From: CAYGUK01 sp964352985
Lineage (GTDB): Bacteria; Pseudomonadota; Gammaproteobacteria; JAHCLG01
Assembly (NCBI GenBank): GCA_964352985.1
Contig: CAYGUK010000034.1
Coordinates: forward strand, 1-36,963
Direction: 5' to 3'
DNA: 36,963 bases
Shown: in pieces, positions 16,796 to 23,261 of the stretch
How positions within the stretch are numbered: position 1 is the stretch's first letter
How the letters are laid out: every line of letters begins with the position of its first letter
Notes under the pieces: generated by a model
What the model saw: only the letters and a program-made list of their open reading frames with translations
Told to the model about the DNA's origin: nothing
Database searches by the model: none
Translations under genes and position numbers: made by a program

Positions 16796-16842
16796 GTTGC
16801 TAAGGCGCCTAGGATTAATGGTTAAAATACGACCTTAGCAAC
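16796..16842 (-). promoter_or_regulatory. Leader hairpin overlapping the Cys-Cys-stop codons of the leader ORF
   Basis: GTTGCTAAGG and CCTTAGCAAC (16833-16842 and 16796-16805) form a perfect 10-bp inverted repeat with a 27-base loop in the RNA. The 5' arm contains the two Cys codons and the stop codon of the 14-residue ORF. The 3' arm overlaps GGCGCCTT, which could instead pair with AGGGCGCT at the ribosome-binding site of the permease gene (8 bp including two G-U pairs). The two pairings exclude each other, as expected for translation-controlled attenuation. No U-run follows, so it is not an intrinsic terminator. Confidence 0.5.
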
Positions 16843-16879
16843 AGCGAATACTGGGAGGTCTTACTACTGGAATAATCAT
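16835..16879 (-). CDS. 14-residue leader peptide ending Arg-Cys-Cys
   Basis: The ORF reads MIIPVVRPPSIRCC and stops at TAA. Its ATG (16879) is 8 bases downstream of AAGGAG (16893-16888), a strong ribosome-binding site. It lies about 76 bases upstream of the GTG of the ABC permease on the same strand and within a probable leader transcript. The terminal Cys-Cys codons sit in a hairpin arm. Known precedents are short Cys-rich upstream ORFs that act as cysteine-responsive attenuators in other bacteria. By analogy this could couple transporter expression to cysteine or sulfur status. An alternative is a tiny peptide product. Function is inference. Confidence 0.5.
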   Translation of the reverse strand: MIIPVVRPPSIRCC

Positions 16880-16925
16880 GGCTATATCTCCTTTTTTAAA
16901 AATGGCCACAACTTTTGTGGGGCGC

Positions 16926-16954
16926 AACATAACGCGAAGTAAAAAGAAAATCAA
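16926..16954 (-). promoter_or_regulatory. Sigma-70-type promoter of the ABC transporter leader
   Basis: On the minus strand TTGATT (16954-16949), a 17-base spacer and TATGTT (16931-16926) form a plausible promoter. A start near 16918 would give a leader of about 160 bases before the permease GTG. A small hairpin (CCACAA...TTGTGG, 16906-16920) lies at its beginning. From 16955 to 17060 only AT-rich sequence is seen. Confidence 0.4.
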
Positions 16955-17060
16955 TAGTTTTTAAAGAAATATTTTTAAAAAGTTACTTTCATTGGATCTT
17001 TATTCTAATTTTTTCTGGAATGAATAAATAAAGCTAAAAAGTCAATCCGAATCGCTAATA

Positions 17061-17735
17061 TTACGGTTCGTCTGCAAAAGAATAGATGGCGTAGCTGATA
17101 TCAATTCGCATAGTTAAAGGATTTTTTGTGCAAAATCTTGCGTAATCAGCATCGATAAATCGATATGGTAAATCTTCATCACGTCCATGAGGGATGCCTA
17201 AGCGTGTTGTTTGAATATAAAATTGTGGTTGGTCATCAGTTCTTAGCAAGAACAAGTTTGAGTTAAATTGTTTTTTATCGTAATCAGGGACTTTTAATCC
17301 TAAGGACTTACAAAGCAAAGTTTGTCCTTTACATAAATGCTCTATTGATCGAATTTTAAGACGATTGGCGTGAGGATTATTTGATTGCATTTCTTTTATC
17401 ATATGGTGATCTGAAAAACTCACTGAATAAGGAAAAGCCGATTTTATTAAAACCGCATTGCCCTCACCTTTAGCACTAAAATTTAATGAATCTCCCCCAC
17501 GGGCATAATACATGTAAATGGTACCTGGCGGCATAAATAAGGCTTCTCGTTTTTTGGTGAATCCGAGCGAAGCATGGGAGCCTTTTTCAATTTTTAAATA
17601 AGCTTCTGTTTCTATTATGCGTGCTGTTAACCAAGTATTTTTTAATCGATGACAAATAACCTTACCCAATAACTGTTTGGCGAGGGATAAAGCATCCTGA
17701 TTAAAAAAATTAAACGATAGTTTTTTTTCCATCAT
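17061..17735 (-). CDS. 3-methyladenine DNA glycosylase (AAG/MPG family)
   Basis: This base-excision repair enzyme removes alkylated purines such as 3-methyladenine. It is 224 residues, in the family range. Family landmarks are ALSLAKQLLGKVICHRL at the N-terminus and the catalytic segment ARIIETEAYL, in which the Glu of ETEAY activates water. FMPPGTIYMYYARGGDSLNF corresponds to the PPG..YVY..YG motif, here a divergent form, and is followed by GNAVLIKSAFP. The C-terminal part has TTRLGIPHGRDEDLPYRFID. There are two adjacent ATG codons (17735 and 17732) and no strong ribosome-binding site. It marks the left edge of the accessory island. Confidence 0.85.
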   Translation of the reverse strand: MMEKKLSFNFFNQDALSLAKQLLGKVICHRLKNTWLTARIIETEAYLKIEKGSHASLGFTKKREALFMPPGTIYMYYARGGDSLNFSAKGEGNAVLIKSAFPYSVSFSDHHMIKEMQSNNPHANRLKIRSIEHLCKGQTLLCKSLGLKVPDYDKKQFNSNLFLLRTDDQPQFYIQTTRLGIPHGRDEDLPYRFIDADYARFCTKNPLTMRIDISYAIYSFADEP

Positions 17736-17931
17736 ATTTTAAGTCGTTGTTTTCGTTTTGGAGTGTAGAAAAAATTCTCCAAATAAGCAAAACGAATTGC
17801 ACTCTCCGTTTTTTGTGTAATAATGTACATAATTAGGTTATAAAAAGAGAGAATTCTCCGATTGTGAGGGTTAGGGGGGTAGATAAAGTTAAATCCCTGA
17901 ACTAATTGTACATTTGATTGTCAAAGTTGAC

Positions 17932-18052
17932 GACGCCTTATGGCGTCAAATTCCGCGTACCCCTCTCTACGCGGGTACTTCCCGGTGACCCCCAAGCCGG
18001 GTTGTATACTTGCCCCGGTAATTCCCTTCCCCCTACCTAATATTACCGGGGC
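17932..18052. repeat. GC-rich cluster of four hairpins
   Basis: Four inverted repeats lie within 121 bases. Hairpin 1 is GACGCC/GGCGTC (17932-17947). Hairpin 2 is CCGCGTA/TACGCGG (17953-17974), overlapped by an alternative GTACCC/GGGTAC pairing (17957-17978). Hairpin 3 is CCCGG/CCGGG (17981-18001). Hairpin 4 is GCCCCGGTAAT/ATTACCGGGGC (18012-18052, 11 bp), followed by TCTTT. The base composition is far more GC-rich than the surroundings. It may be a structured RNA, a palindromic repeat element or the end of a mobile element. The rest of the gene-free stretch 17736-18186 is AT-rich, apart from a palindrome AGAATCGCGATTCT just before the intron fragment. Confidence 0.5.
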
Positions 18053-18186
18053 TCTTTAATCACTTTTTATTAAAATAAATAGTAGCTAGTCACCAAATTT
18101 AAGCTAAAACGTAGAAATACTGAAATGAACAGAGTTTCCTTACGCGATGGGGATTCTTAATGGTAGAATCGCGATTCTCCCCTTAA

Positions 18187-18380
18187 GTGCCGGTGCGCCA
18201 GGCATGGTGCAATTCTAGGCGGTGGAAGTCGGAAGCGCGAGTCTAGGCAAGGGTGCTCATTGCGAAATGAGATCTGAAGGAAGCCGATGACAAAACAAGG
18301 TTGTGACGAACAGGAACTGGATACAAGGCCAGTGTAAACAAGGTAATCCGGCCGGTGACGGAGAAGCCTAGTACTTCCCG
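18187..18380 (+). mobile_element. Group II intron 5' fragment (no reverse transcriptase, no domain V)
   Basis: The sequence begins with the 5' boundary pattern GTGCG (GTGCGCCAGG at 18193). It continues with elements typical of domain I of bacterial group II introns: GGTGGAAGTC, GCGCGAGTC, CAAGGGTGC, CTGAAGGAAGC, GACGAACAGGAACTGGATA, CAAGGTAA and CCGGCCGGTGACGGAG. No reverse-transcriptase ORF and no domain V hairpin follow; from about 18381 the sequence is part of an IS4-type transposase gene. It is therefore a truncated remnant. The assignment rests on recalled motifs, not on a covariance-model search, and the exact ends are uncertain. Confidence 0.55.
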
Positions 18381-18983
18381 CTCGTTTACAGTGGTAAATC
18401 CAGCACAATCGTTATTAGCGCAAAAGGCACGCGCCATGCTGCAAAATCCTGGTTACGCCCTGATGGACGTGCTTTAAATATTAAAGATGCCACCATTACC
18501 GCTGAGCAATATCCTGTTAAACAAGTCATTATTACCAAAGAAAAAGGCATGAAAGATATTTGGTGTCTTGTCAGTAATTGCGATGATAAAAAAACACGTG
18601 AAATTATTAATGGTTATGCTCGACGCTGGAAAATCGAACCGTATTTTCGCGATGTTAAAGATCAACGTTTTGGTTTTGGCTTAGCTAAAACGCATATTAA
18701 ATCACCCGAAAGACGCGATCGCTTATTTTTTATTGTGGCCATTGCCTATGTGTTATTTACCTTATTAGGCGCTGCTGGCGAACAACTGGGATTTGATAGA
18801 AAACTGAAAGTGAATACGGTTAAAACTCGGACGCATTCATTAATTCGACAAGGGATGTTCTATTATGATTTTTTCCGACATTTTAGCGACCAAGAAAAGC
18901 GCCTCTTACTCGACCGATTTCATGATTTACTGCAACAGCTGAAGTGGCTCAGTAAAACTGGACAAAAAATAAGGATGTGTTAG
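18381..18983 (+). pseudogene. IS4-family transposase, C-terminal fragment
   Basis: About 200 codons are open from about 18372 with no start codon of their own. The segment reads ISAKGTRHAAKSWLRPDGR, then IWCLVSNCDDKKTREIINGYARRWKIEPYF. The latter shows the IS4-family signature Y-(2)-R-(3)-E-(6)-K (YARRWKIEPYFRDVK), which includes the catalytic Glu of the DDE triad. The N-terminal two Asp regions are missing, replaced by the group II intron fragment. At the 3' end the frame runs into the left end of the IS3 element: the last residues (GQKIRMC) are encoded by the insertion. It is thus broken on both sides and inactive. Confidence 0.75.
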
Positions 18984-19012
18984 ATACCCTCAAGACGAAG
19001 AGGAGTATCAAA

Positions 19013-19303
19013 ATGACGAGTAAGAAACGAGACCACAGCGCAGCGTTTAAAAAGCGAGTAGCGATAGCTGCGATCAAAGAGGAGCTTACCCAAGCTCAAA
19101 TCACCAGCCAATTTGAAATTCATGTTACCCAAGTTAGGCGCTGGAAAGAACAAGCACTGGCGGCGATTGAGGATGGATTTTCAAAAAAGTTGGCGCGAGA
19201 TCAAAAAGATCAAAGTGAGCTATTAGCAAACTTATACGAACACATTGGACGATTACAAATGCAGCTAGACTGGGTTAAAAAAAAATCTGGTGTTGACGAA
19301 TGA
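19013..19303 (+). CDS. IS3-family transposase OrfA (helix-turn-helix)
   Basis: OrfA is 96 residues and starts MTSKKRDHSAAFKKRVAIAA at the ATG at 19013, 7 bases after AGGAG. The HTH_Tnp_1 type DNA-binding domain is visible in KEELTQAQITSQFEIHVTQVRRWKEQAL, followed by a coiled-coil leucine-zipper-like segment (LLANLYEHIGRLQMQLDWVKKK) that would dimerise OrfA and the OrfAB fusion. It overlaps orfB by 14 bases. A run of nine A (19277-19285) near its end is a likely slippage site. Confidence 0.85.
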   Translation: MTSKKRDHSAAFKKRVAIAAIKEELTQAQITSQFEIHVTQVRRWKEQALAAIEDGFSKKLARDQKDQSELLANLYEHIGRLQMQLDWVKKKSGVDE

Positions 19304-20126
19304 TGAGAAGCGTCAGCGCATTGATGCGGATCACCCAACGCTTAGCATTGCAGAACAATGTGATTTGCTGGAGTTGTCCCGCTCAAGTTATTACTATCAA
19401 TGCGCTGCTGCTCACCCTGACAAGGAATTGATGATGCAGTTAATCGACGAACATTATTTGGAGTATCCGCATGAAGGTGCGAGAAAAATATCACGGATGT
19501 TAGCCCAAAAAGGTTACGCTATTGGCCGTTACCAAGCAGGCAGTATAATGAAGGAGATGGGAATTGCACCAATCTACCCAAAGCCCAATACAAGCGTTCC
19601 CAATAAGGCTCATGAGGTTTACGCTTACTTGTTAAACGATGTTGATATAACTCGGCCGAACCAAGTGTGGTGCGCAGATATCACTTATATTCGCCTATTA
19701 AACACCCATGTTTATTTGGTTGCGATTATGGATTGGTATAGCCGCTATGTGATTTCATGGGAGCTGAGTACTTCAATGGACGTTGATTTTTGCATCACGG
19801 CTTTGAGGCGAGCCTTAAATAAAAATAGCTGTGATATTTTCAATACGGATCAAGGCTCACAGTTTACTTCATCGGCGTGGATAACATTACTTAAATCCCA
19901 TCACATCAGCATTAGCATGGATGGTCGAGGGCGTTATCTTGATAATATTTTTATTGAACGATTATGGCGTAGTGTGAAGCAGGAATGTATTTATCGGCAT
20001 CAATTTGAGTCAGTGAAAGAGGTGAAAGAAGCATTGAAAAATTACTTTGATTACTATAACCATAAAAGAATGCATCAAACACTTGATTACCGAACACCAG
20101 CGGAGGTATATTTTAATGCCCTGTGA
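19290..20126 (+). CDS. IS3-family transposase OrfB (DDE integrase)
   Basis: OrfB is the catalytic subunit, about 278 residues. The N-terminal HTH_21-type region (DHPTLSIAEQCDLLELSRSSYYYQ) precedes the rve integrase core, whose DDE residues are in VWCADITYI (first Asp), IFNTDQGSQFTS (second Asp) and DNIFIERLWRSVKQE (Glu). The end, FDYYNHKRMHQTLDYRTPAEVYF, is typical of the family. The frame has only GTG/TTG near its start (19290, 19293) and is +1 relative to orfA, so it is made either by frameshifting on the A9 run or by reinitiation. No internal stop is seen, so the element may be active. Confidence 0.88.
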   Translation: MLTNDEKRQRIDADHPTLSIAEQCDLLELSRSSYYYQCAAAHPDKELMMQLIDEHYLEYPHEGARKISRMLAQKGYAIGRYQAGSIMKEMGIAPIYPKPNTSVPNKAHEVYAYLLNDVDITRPNQVWCADITYIRLLNTHVYLVAIMDWYSRYVISWELSTSMDVDFCITALRRALNKNSCDIFNTDQGSQFTSSAWITLLKSHHISISMDGRGRYLDNIFIERLWRSVKQECIYRHQFESVKEVKEALKNYFDYYNHKRMHQTLDYRTPAEVYFNAL

Positions 20127-20169
20127 ATATATGGATAACTGCAAGCAGTTACCCACATATTCACAGGGC
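20118..20169. repeat. Long palindrome at the 3' end of the IS3 orfB
   Basis: GCCCTGTGAATAT (20118-20130) pairs with ATATTCACAGGGC (20157-20169), and inside it TAACTGC pairs with GCAGTTA around an AA loop (20136-20151), separated by a 5-by-5 internal loop. It overlaps the orfB stop codon. It can form a strong hairpin in RNA and may stop transcription or mask the 3' end. No T-run follows immediately, but a T-rich stretch begins at 20180. Confidence 0.7.
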
Positions 20170-20293
20170 CAACAACAACTTTTATTTTTTGTTTTTTTTA
20201 AAAAAGGTATCTAACAAAACTTAGAATTCTGTCCAGTTAATTCTGCCACCTCAAGCATCAGTTTTGGGATATGACTTTAGCCGATATTTAAAT

Positions 20294-20392
20294 ATGAGTG
20301 GATTTCTGAGGCGAAACGATCGATGTCCCTGCAATAGTGGTAAAAAATTTAAAACGTGTTGTTTGCTAACACGACCAATCATTGGAGATTAA
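20294..20392 (+). CDS. SEC-C motif mini-protein
   Basis: This 32-residue ORF is almost entirely a SEC-C zinc-binding motif: RRNDRCPCNSGKKFKTCC, the Cys-X-Cys-(8)-Cys-Cys pattern found at the C-terminus of SecA and in many accessory proteins. It ends 4 bases before the pRiA4b ORF-3-like gene, whose ribosome-binding site (GGAG, 20384-20387) lies inside it. The start is assigned to ATG 20294 but no ribosome-binding site is seen; the frame is open upstream to 20225 with a possible TTG start. It could be a genuine small protein or the remnant of a larger SEC-C protein cut by the IS3 insertion. Confidence 0.5.
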   Translation: MSGFLRRNDRCPCNSGKKFKTCCLLTRPIIGD

Positions 20393-20396
20393 TTAA

Positions 20397-21008
20397 ATGA
20401 AAACTCATTCTGTATTTCAATTCAAAATCACATTACAAGATGTTGCTCAACCTATTTGGCGACAGATCCAAATTAACGATCAATGTACATTTTGGGATTT
20501 GCATGTTGCGATCCAAGATGCCATGGGTTGGACTGATTCACATCTTCATGAATTTACCCTTGTTAATCCAACAACGTTGAAAAAGGAACACATTGGTATT
20601 CCCGATGATGAAGGGTTTGATACTGACCATCCCATGTTGGCTGGGTGGGATGTGAAAGTAAAAGAATATGTTTTAACCAAAAATAATAAAAAATTTTCAT
20701 ATCTTTATGATTTCGGCGATAGTTGGGAGCATGTGATTGAGTTTGAAGATGAATATGAAAAACAATCTGGCAAATATCCTAAATGCCTAGCAGGTGAACG
20801 TGCCTGCCCTCCGGAAGATGTCGGTGGAACCCCTGGATTTGAAAATTTTCTATCTATTATTAAGGACTCTAAACACAAAGAACGCAAAGGTCTCTTGGAA
20901 TGGGTTGGTGGAAAATATGATCCTGAAAAATTTGACTATAAAAAAGTAAAGTTTGATGATCCCAATATGAGATGGCGTAATGCATTTGCAGCACAGGCGG
21001 AATTTTAA
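20397..21008 (+). CDS. Plasmid pRiA4b ORF-3-like protein
   Basis: This 203-residue protein of the PRiA4_ORF3 family is widespread on plasmids and in mobile regions and has no established function. Family hallmarks are FQFKITLQDVAQPIWRQIQI, TFWDLHVAIQDAMGWTDSHLHEF, FSYLYDFGDSWEHVIEFE, the Cys-containing PKCLAGERACPPEDVGGTPGFENFL and FDPEKFD-type endings (here KYDPEKFDYKKV). It starts at ATG 20397 with GGAG 9 bases upstream. Many relatives carry a SEC-C motif; here that motif is a separate ORF directly upstream. It belongs to a short cassette with the broken gene that begins at 21010. Confidence 0.88.
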   Translation: MKTHSVFQFKITLQDVAQPIWRQIQINDQCTFWDLHVAIQDAMGWTDSHLHEFTLVNPTTLKKEHIGIPDDEGFDTDHPMLAGWDVKVKEYVLTKNNKKFSYLYDFGDSWEHVIEFEDEYEKQSGKYPKCLAGERACPPEDVGGTPGFENFLSIIKDSKHKERKGLLEWVGGKYDPEKFDYKKVKFDDPNMRWRNAFAAQAEF

Positions 21009-21009
21009 T

Positions 21010-21314
21010 ATGGCATTATCCAAAAAGGCATTGCAACGTAAATGCGAGAAAAAGAAAAAAATCATCAGGCCAAGCGCTCTAGTCTATCAGTCAAAAACCC
21101 TGTTATGAATTATAGCACTTGGCCAATCTATGAATGTTGGATGTCAGCAGGGCTCTGGGATGCAGGAATTGGGCATGTGGTGATCAGTCGTAAAAATAAT
21201 ACTTTTAACGTCGCCGTTGGAGTTTATCTAATATTAGCTGATCCAAAACGCAAATATCTGTCCTGCTATATTGAAGTAACCTCAATGCAGCAGGACAGAT
21301 TTATTTCACTTTAA
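21010..21314 (+). pseudogene. Frameshifted and truncated uncharacterised protein
   Basis: The gene begins at ATG 21010 directly after the pRiA4b-like stop (MALSKKALQRKCEKKKK). The rest of the recognisable protein (NYSTWPIYECWMSAGLWDAGIGHVVISRK, then VAVGVYLI) is in another frame. The shift lies in the A-rich run near 21047-21060. I recall an uncharacterised protein family with a YPIYECW...GIG.VV.SR pattern that continues well beyond this point, but here recognisable sequence ends near 21234 and the frame then runs into an inverted-repeat element. It is therefore both frameshifted and 3' truncated. Family recall is moderate; the frame break is directly visible. Confidence 0.5.
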
Positions 21315-21359
21315 TTGTTCTGCTACTTCTGATACTGTTCATAATAGCAGGACAGATAT
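21254..21359. repeat. 106-bp element bounded by 16-bp perfect inverted repeats
   Basis: ATATCTGTCCTGCTAT (21254-21269) and ATAGCAGGACAGATAT (21344-21359) are exact reverse complements. A third partial copy (GCAGGACAGAT, 21290-21300) and a degenerate fourth (TTGTTCTGCTAC, around 21316) lie inside. The structure resembles a miniature inverted-repeat element or a recombination/operator array. It lies at the truncated end of the preceding gene and ends 10 bases before the ATPase start, so it may carry that gene's promoter. Confidence 0.6.
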
Positions 21360-21369
21360 AAGGAATATT

Positions 21370-22854
21370 GTGAATAATTGTATCATTGGTCGAGAACCTG
21401 AATCTTTATTATTAGATCAATTTCTATCATCTAATAACGCTGAATTTCTCGTGATATATGGGCGTAGGAGGGTTGGAAAAACATATTTGATTAGAAATTA
21501 TTTTGAGAATAAAGATGGCATCATATTTTTTAACGTCACTGGCATGAAAGATGGTCAGATGAGTGAACAGCTTGCTAACTTCACGGAAGAAATTGGTAAC
21601 ACTTTTATCTATGAAGGCGTTAAACTTGAAGTTGGTAAAAACTGGAGGGAGATTTTTAGAGTTCTTACTGACAATATAAATGCAGTTTCAACTAAGAATA
21701 AGATTGTATTATTTTTTGATGAATTTCCATGGATGGCAACTAGAAATTCTAGACTTCTACAGAATTTGGATTACTTCTGGAATCAGCATTGGTCAAGAGA
21801 CGATAGAATTAAATTGATAATTTGTGGTTCTTCGTCTTCCTGGATAACAAACAAGATCATCAATAATAAAGGAGGTTTGCATAATAGAGTAACACAAAGC
21901 ATATTTTTAGAACCTTTGAATTTAAGTCAAACCAAAAGCTTCTTAAAAAATCATTCAATTAATTTAACAAACAAGCAAATAATTGAACTTTACATGGTGA
22001 TGGGGGGTATCCCTTTTTATTTGAAAAAAGCAGCTATTAAAAATCTCTCAGCAACACAAATAATTGAAAATTTAGCGTTTAGGAAAAAAAGTTTTCTTCT
22101 TGAAGAATTTGATAATCTATACGCTGCACTGTTTGAAAATTCGGATGTCTATATTGATATAGTAAGAGTAATCGCAGATCATCGATATGGTATCGGTCAA
22201 GAGGATTTGTTTAAAAAGCTTGGTAAATTTACACAAGGTGATAACGGCGTTAGAAGGATGAAAGAGCTTGTCGATACGAGCTTTATTATTAATTTTAGGC
22301 CACTTTATCATAAAAAAAGAGGGATCTATTATAGAGTAATTGATCACTATTCATTATTTTATTTTCATTGGATTGATCCGGTTAAAAACACATTACTTAA
22401 AAAAAGTTTAATTAAGGGATATTGGAATAAACTAAAATCAAAACCAACTTGGAGTACTTGGGCAGGCCTCTCTTTTGAGTCAATTTGTTACGATCATTTA
22501 CCTCAAATAATGCAGGCATTAGATCTGAGTCCAACAGACTTACCAAGCACATGGAGGCATGTACCATTAAAGAAAAATATAGAAAGAGGTGCTCAAATTG
22601 ATTTATTATTTGATCGTGATGATGATGCAATCACTCTATGTGAAATTAAATATACTGAAAAACCTTTTGTGATCACAAAGGAGTATGCTGAAAAAATTAA
22701 ACAGAAAGCCGAGATCTTTAAAGAAGTGACGCGCACTACGAAACAATTATTCTTTGTGATGATCTCAGCCAATGGAATAAAGAAAAACAAATACTCAGAT
22801 GAGCTTATTAGTGGGGTAGTGACACTGGATGACTTGTTCAAGGATGCTCAATAA
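21370..22854 (+). CDS. AAA ATPase with DUF234-type nuclease-like C-terminus
   Basis: This 494-residue protein belongs to the archaeal-type ATPase group. Walker A is GRRRVGKT (31-38), Walker B is IVLFFDEFPWM (around 115-125), and a sensor segment LIICGSSSSWI follows. The N-terminal IIGREPESLLLDQFL is also typical. After a winged-helix-like middle region (YGIGQEDLFKKLGKFTQGDNGVRRMKELVD), the C-terminal DUF234-like domain contains IDLLFDRDDDAITLCEIKYT, a D...E-X-K pattern like PD-(D/E)XK nucleases. The start is GTG at 21370 with AAGGAA upstream. Function is unproven; defence or mobile-element roles have been suggested for such proteins. It is the largest intact gene of the island. Confidence 0.82.
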   Translation: MNNCIIGREPESLLLDQFLSSNNAEFLVIYGRRRVGKTYLIRNYFENKDGIIFFNVTGMKDGQMSEQLANFTEEIGNTFIYEGVKLEVGKNWREIFRVLTDNINAVSTKNKIVLFFDEFPWMATRNSRLLQNLDYFWNQHWSRDDRIKLIICGSSSSWITNKIINNKGGLHNRVTQSIFLEPLNLSQTKSFLKNHSINLTNKQIIELYMVMGGIPFYLKKAAIKNLSATQIIENLAFRKKSFLLEEFDNLYAALFENSDVYIDIVRVIADHRYGIGQEDLFKKLGKFTQGDNGVRRMKELVDTSFIINFRPLYHKKRGIYYRVIDHYSLFYFHWIDPVKNTLLKKSLIKGYWNKLKSKPTWSTWAGLSFESICYDHLPQIMQALDLSPTDLPSTWRHVPLKKNIERGAQIDLLFDRDDDAITLCEIKYTEKPFVITKEYAEKIKQKAEIFKEVTRTTKQLFFVMISANGIKKNKYSDELISGVVTLDDLFKDAQ

Positions 22855-22897
22855 GTGTGATAATTACTACTATTACCTTACTCCTGTTCGGCGCCAA

Positions 22898-22935
22898 AGT
22901 AGCCACAAACAGCGATTTTGCTATTTGTGGCTACT
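22898..22935. repeat. 12-bp inverted repeat after the ATPase gene
   Basis: AGTAGCCACAAA (22898-22909) and TTTGTGGCTACT (22924-22935) pair perfectly around a 14-base loop in which AGC and GCT can extend the stem. No long T-run follows on either strand, so a terminator role is possible but not clear. The region 22855-23018 holds no intact gene. Confidence 0.55.
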
Positions 22936-23018
22936 CCCGTTATATTGGCAGTTGCTAGTAAACATATTTTTATTAGATAGTTATCATGAGTGGTATGAAT
23001 TCTGGGGGTCACTATACA

Positions 23019-23126
23019 TAGTGAATCTGGTATTTTCCTTCTATTGCCGCGATTTTCTCGCCAAGTAACAAATGCTTCATTCACATCTTCAAGTAATGGT
23101 GCAGATTTAGTGATGGAATTACTCAT
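23019..23126 (-). pseudogene. Remnant of an IS-associated accessory ORF
   Basis: A good start (ATG 23126, AAGGGAG 6 bases upstream) is followed by about 36 residues, MSNSITKSAPLLEDVNEAFV, then TWRENRGNRRKIPDSL. This resembles the N-terminus of small proteins encoded next to transposases, where a W+..R.....IP..LW pattern is conserved. After DSL the frame continues to 22878 with unrelated sequence, so the gene appears broken near 23018. The family match is from memory and moderate. Confidence 0.4.
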
Positions 23127-23261
23127 TAACGACTCCCTTTTAATAGTTGGATTTTGTCATATTAGAGTAAATTAATTACTAATTATTAGTCACACATGCT
23201 CACCGAAACGACACGTTTTTGTTAACTGTAGGAGAGAATAGATTTTTAAATTAGGGGTTAT

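Larger units (their letters stand above)
18959..20235 (+). mobile_element. IS3-family insertion sequence, apparently complete
   Basis: Imperfect terminal inverted repeats of about 30 bp bound the element. The left end (18959) starts TGGACAAAAAATAAGG and the right end, read inward from 20235, starts TGGACAGAATTCTAAG; both reach the shared TGTTAGATACC. The similarity extends three bases further out (AAC on both sides), so the true ends could be 18956 and 20238. Length is about 1277 bp, normal for IS3. It contains orfA and orfB. No convincing 3-bp target duplication flanks it. It sits inside the IS4-type fragment. Confidence 0.8.

Noticed and set aside
16796..16842. Intrinsic terminator in the ABC transporter leader
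   Set aside because: The 10-bp hairpin is followed by ACTCCTG in the RNA direction, not a U-run, so transcription termination by this stem alone is unlikely.
18157..18437. Leftward reading frames of 83 and 64 residues
   Set aside because: They are antisense to the group II intron fragment and have neither ribosome-binding sites nor protein-like composition.
22829..23068. Rightward 79-residue reading frame after the ATPase
   Set aside because: It overlaps the hairpin and the antisense IS-associated remnant, lacks a ribosome-binding site and has a composition like random AT-rich sequence.
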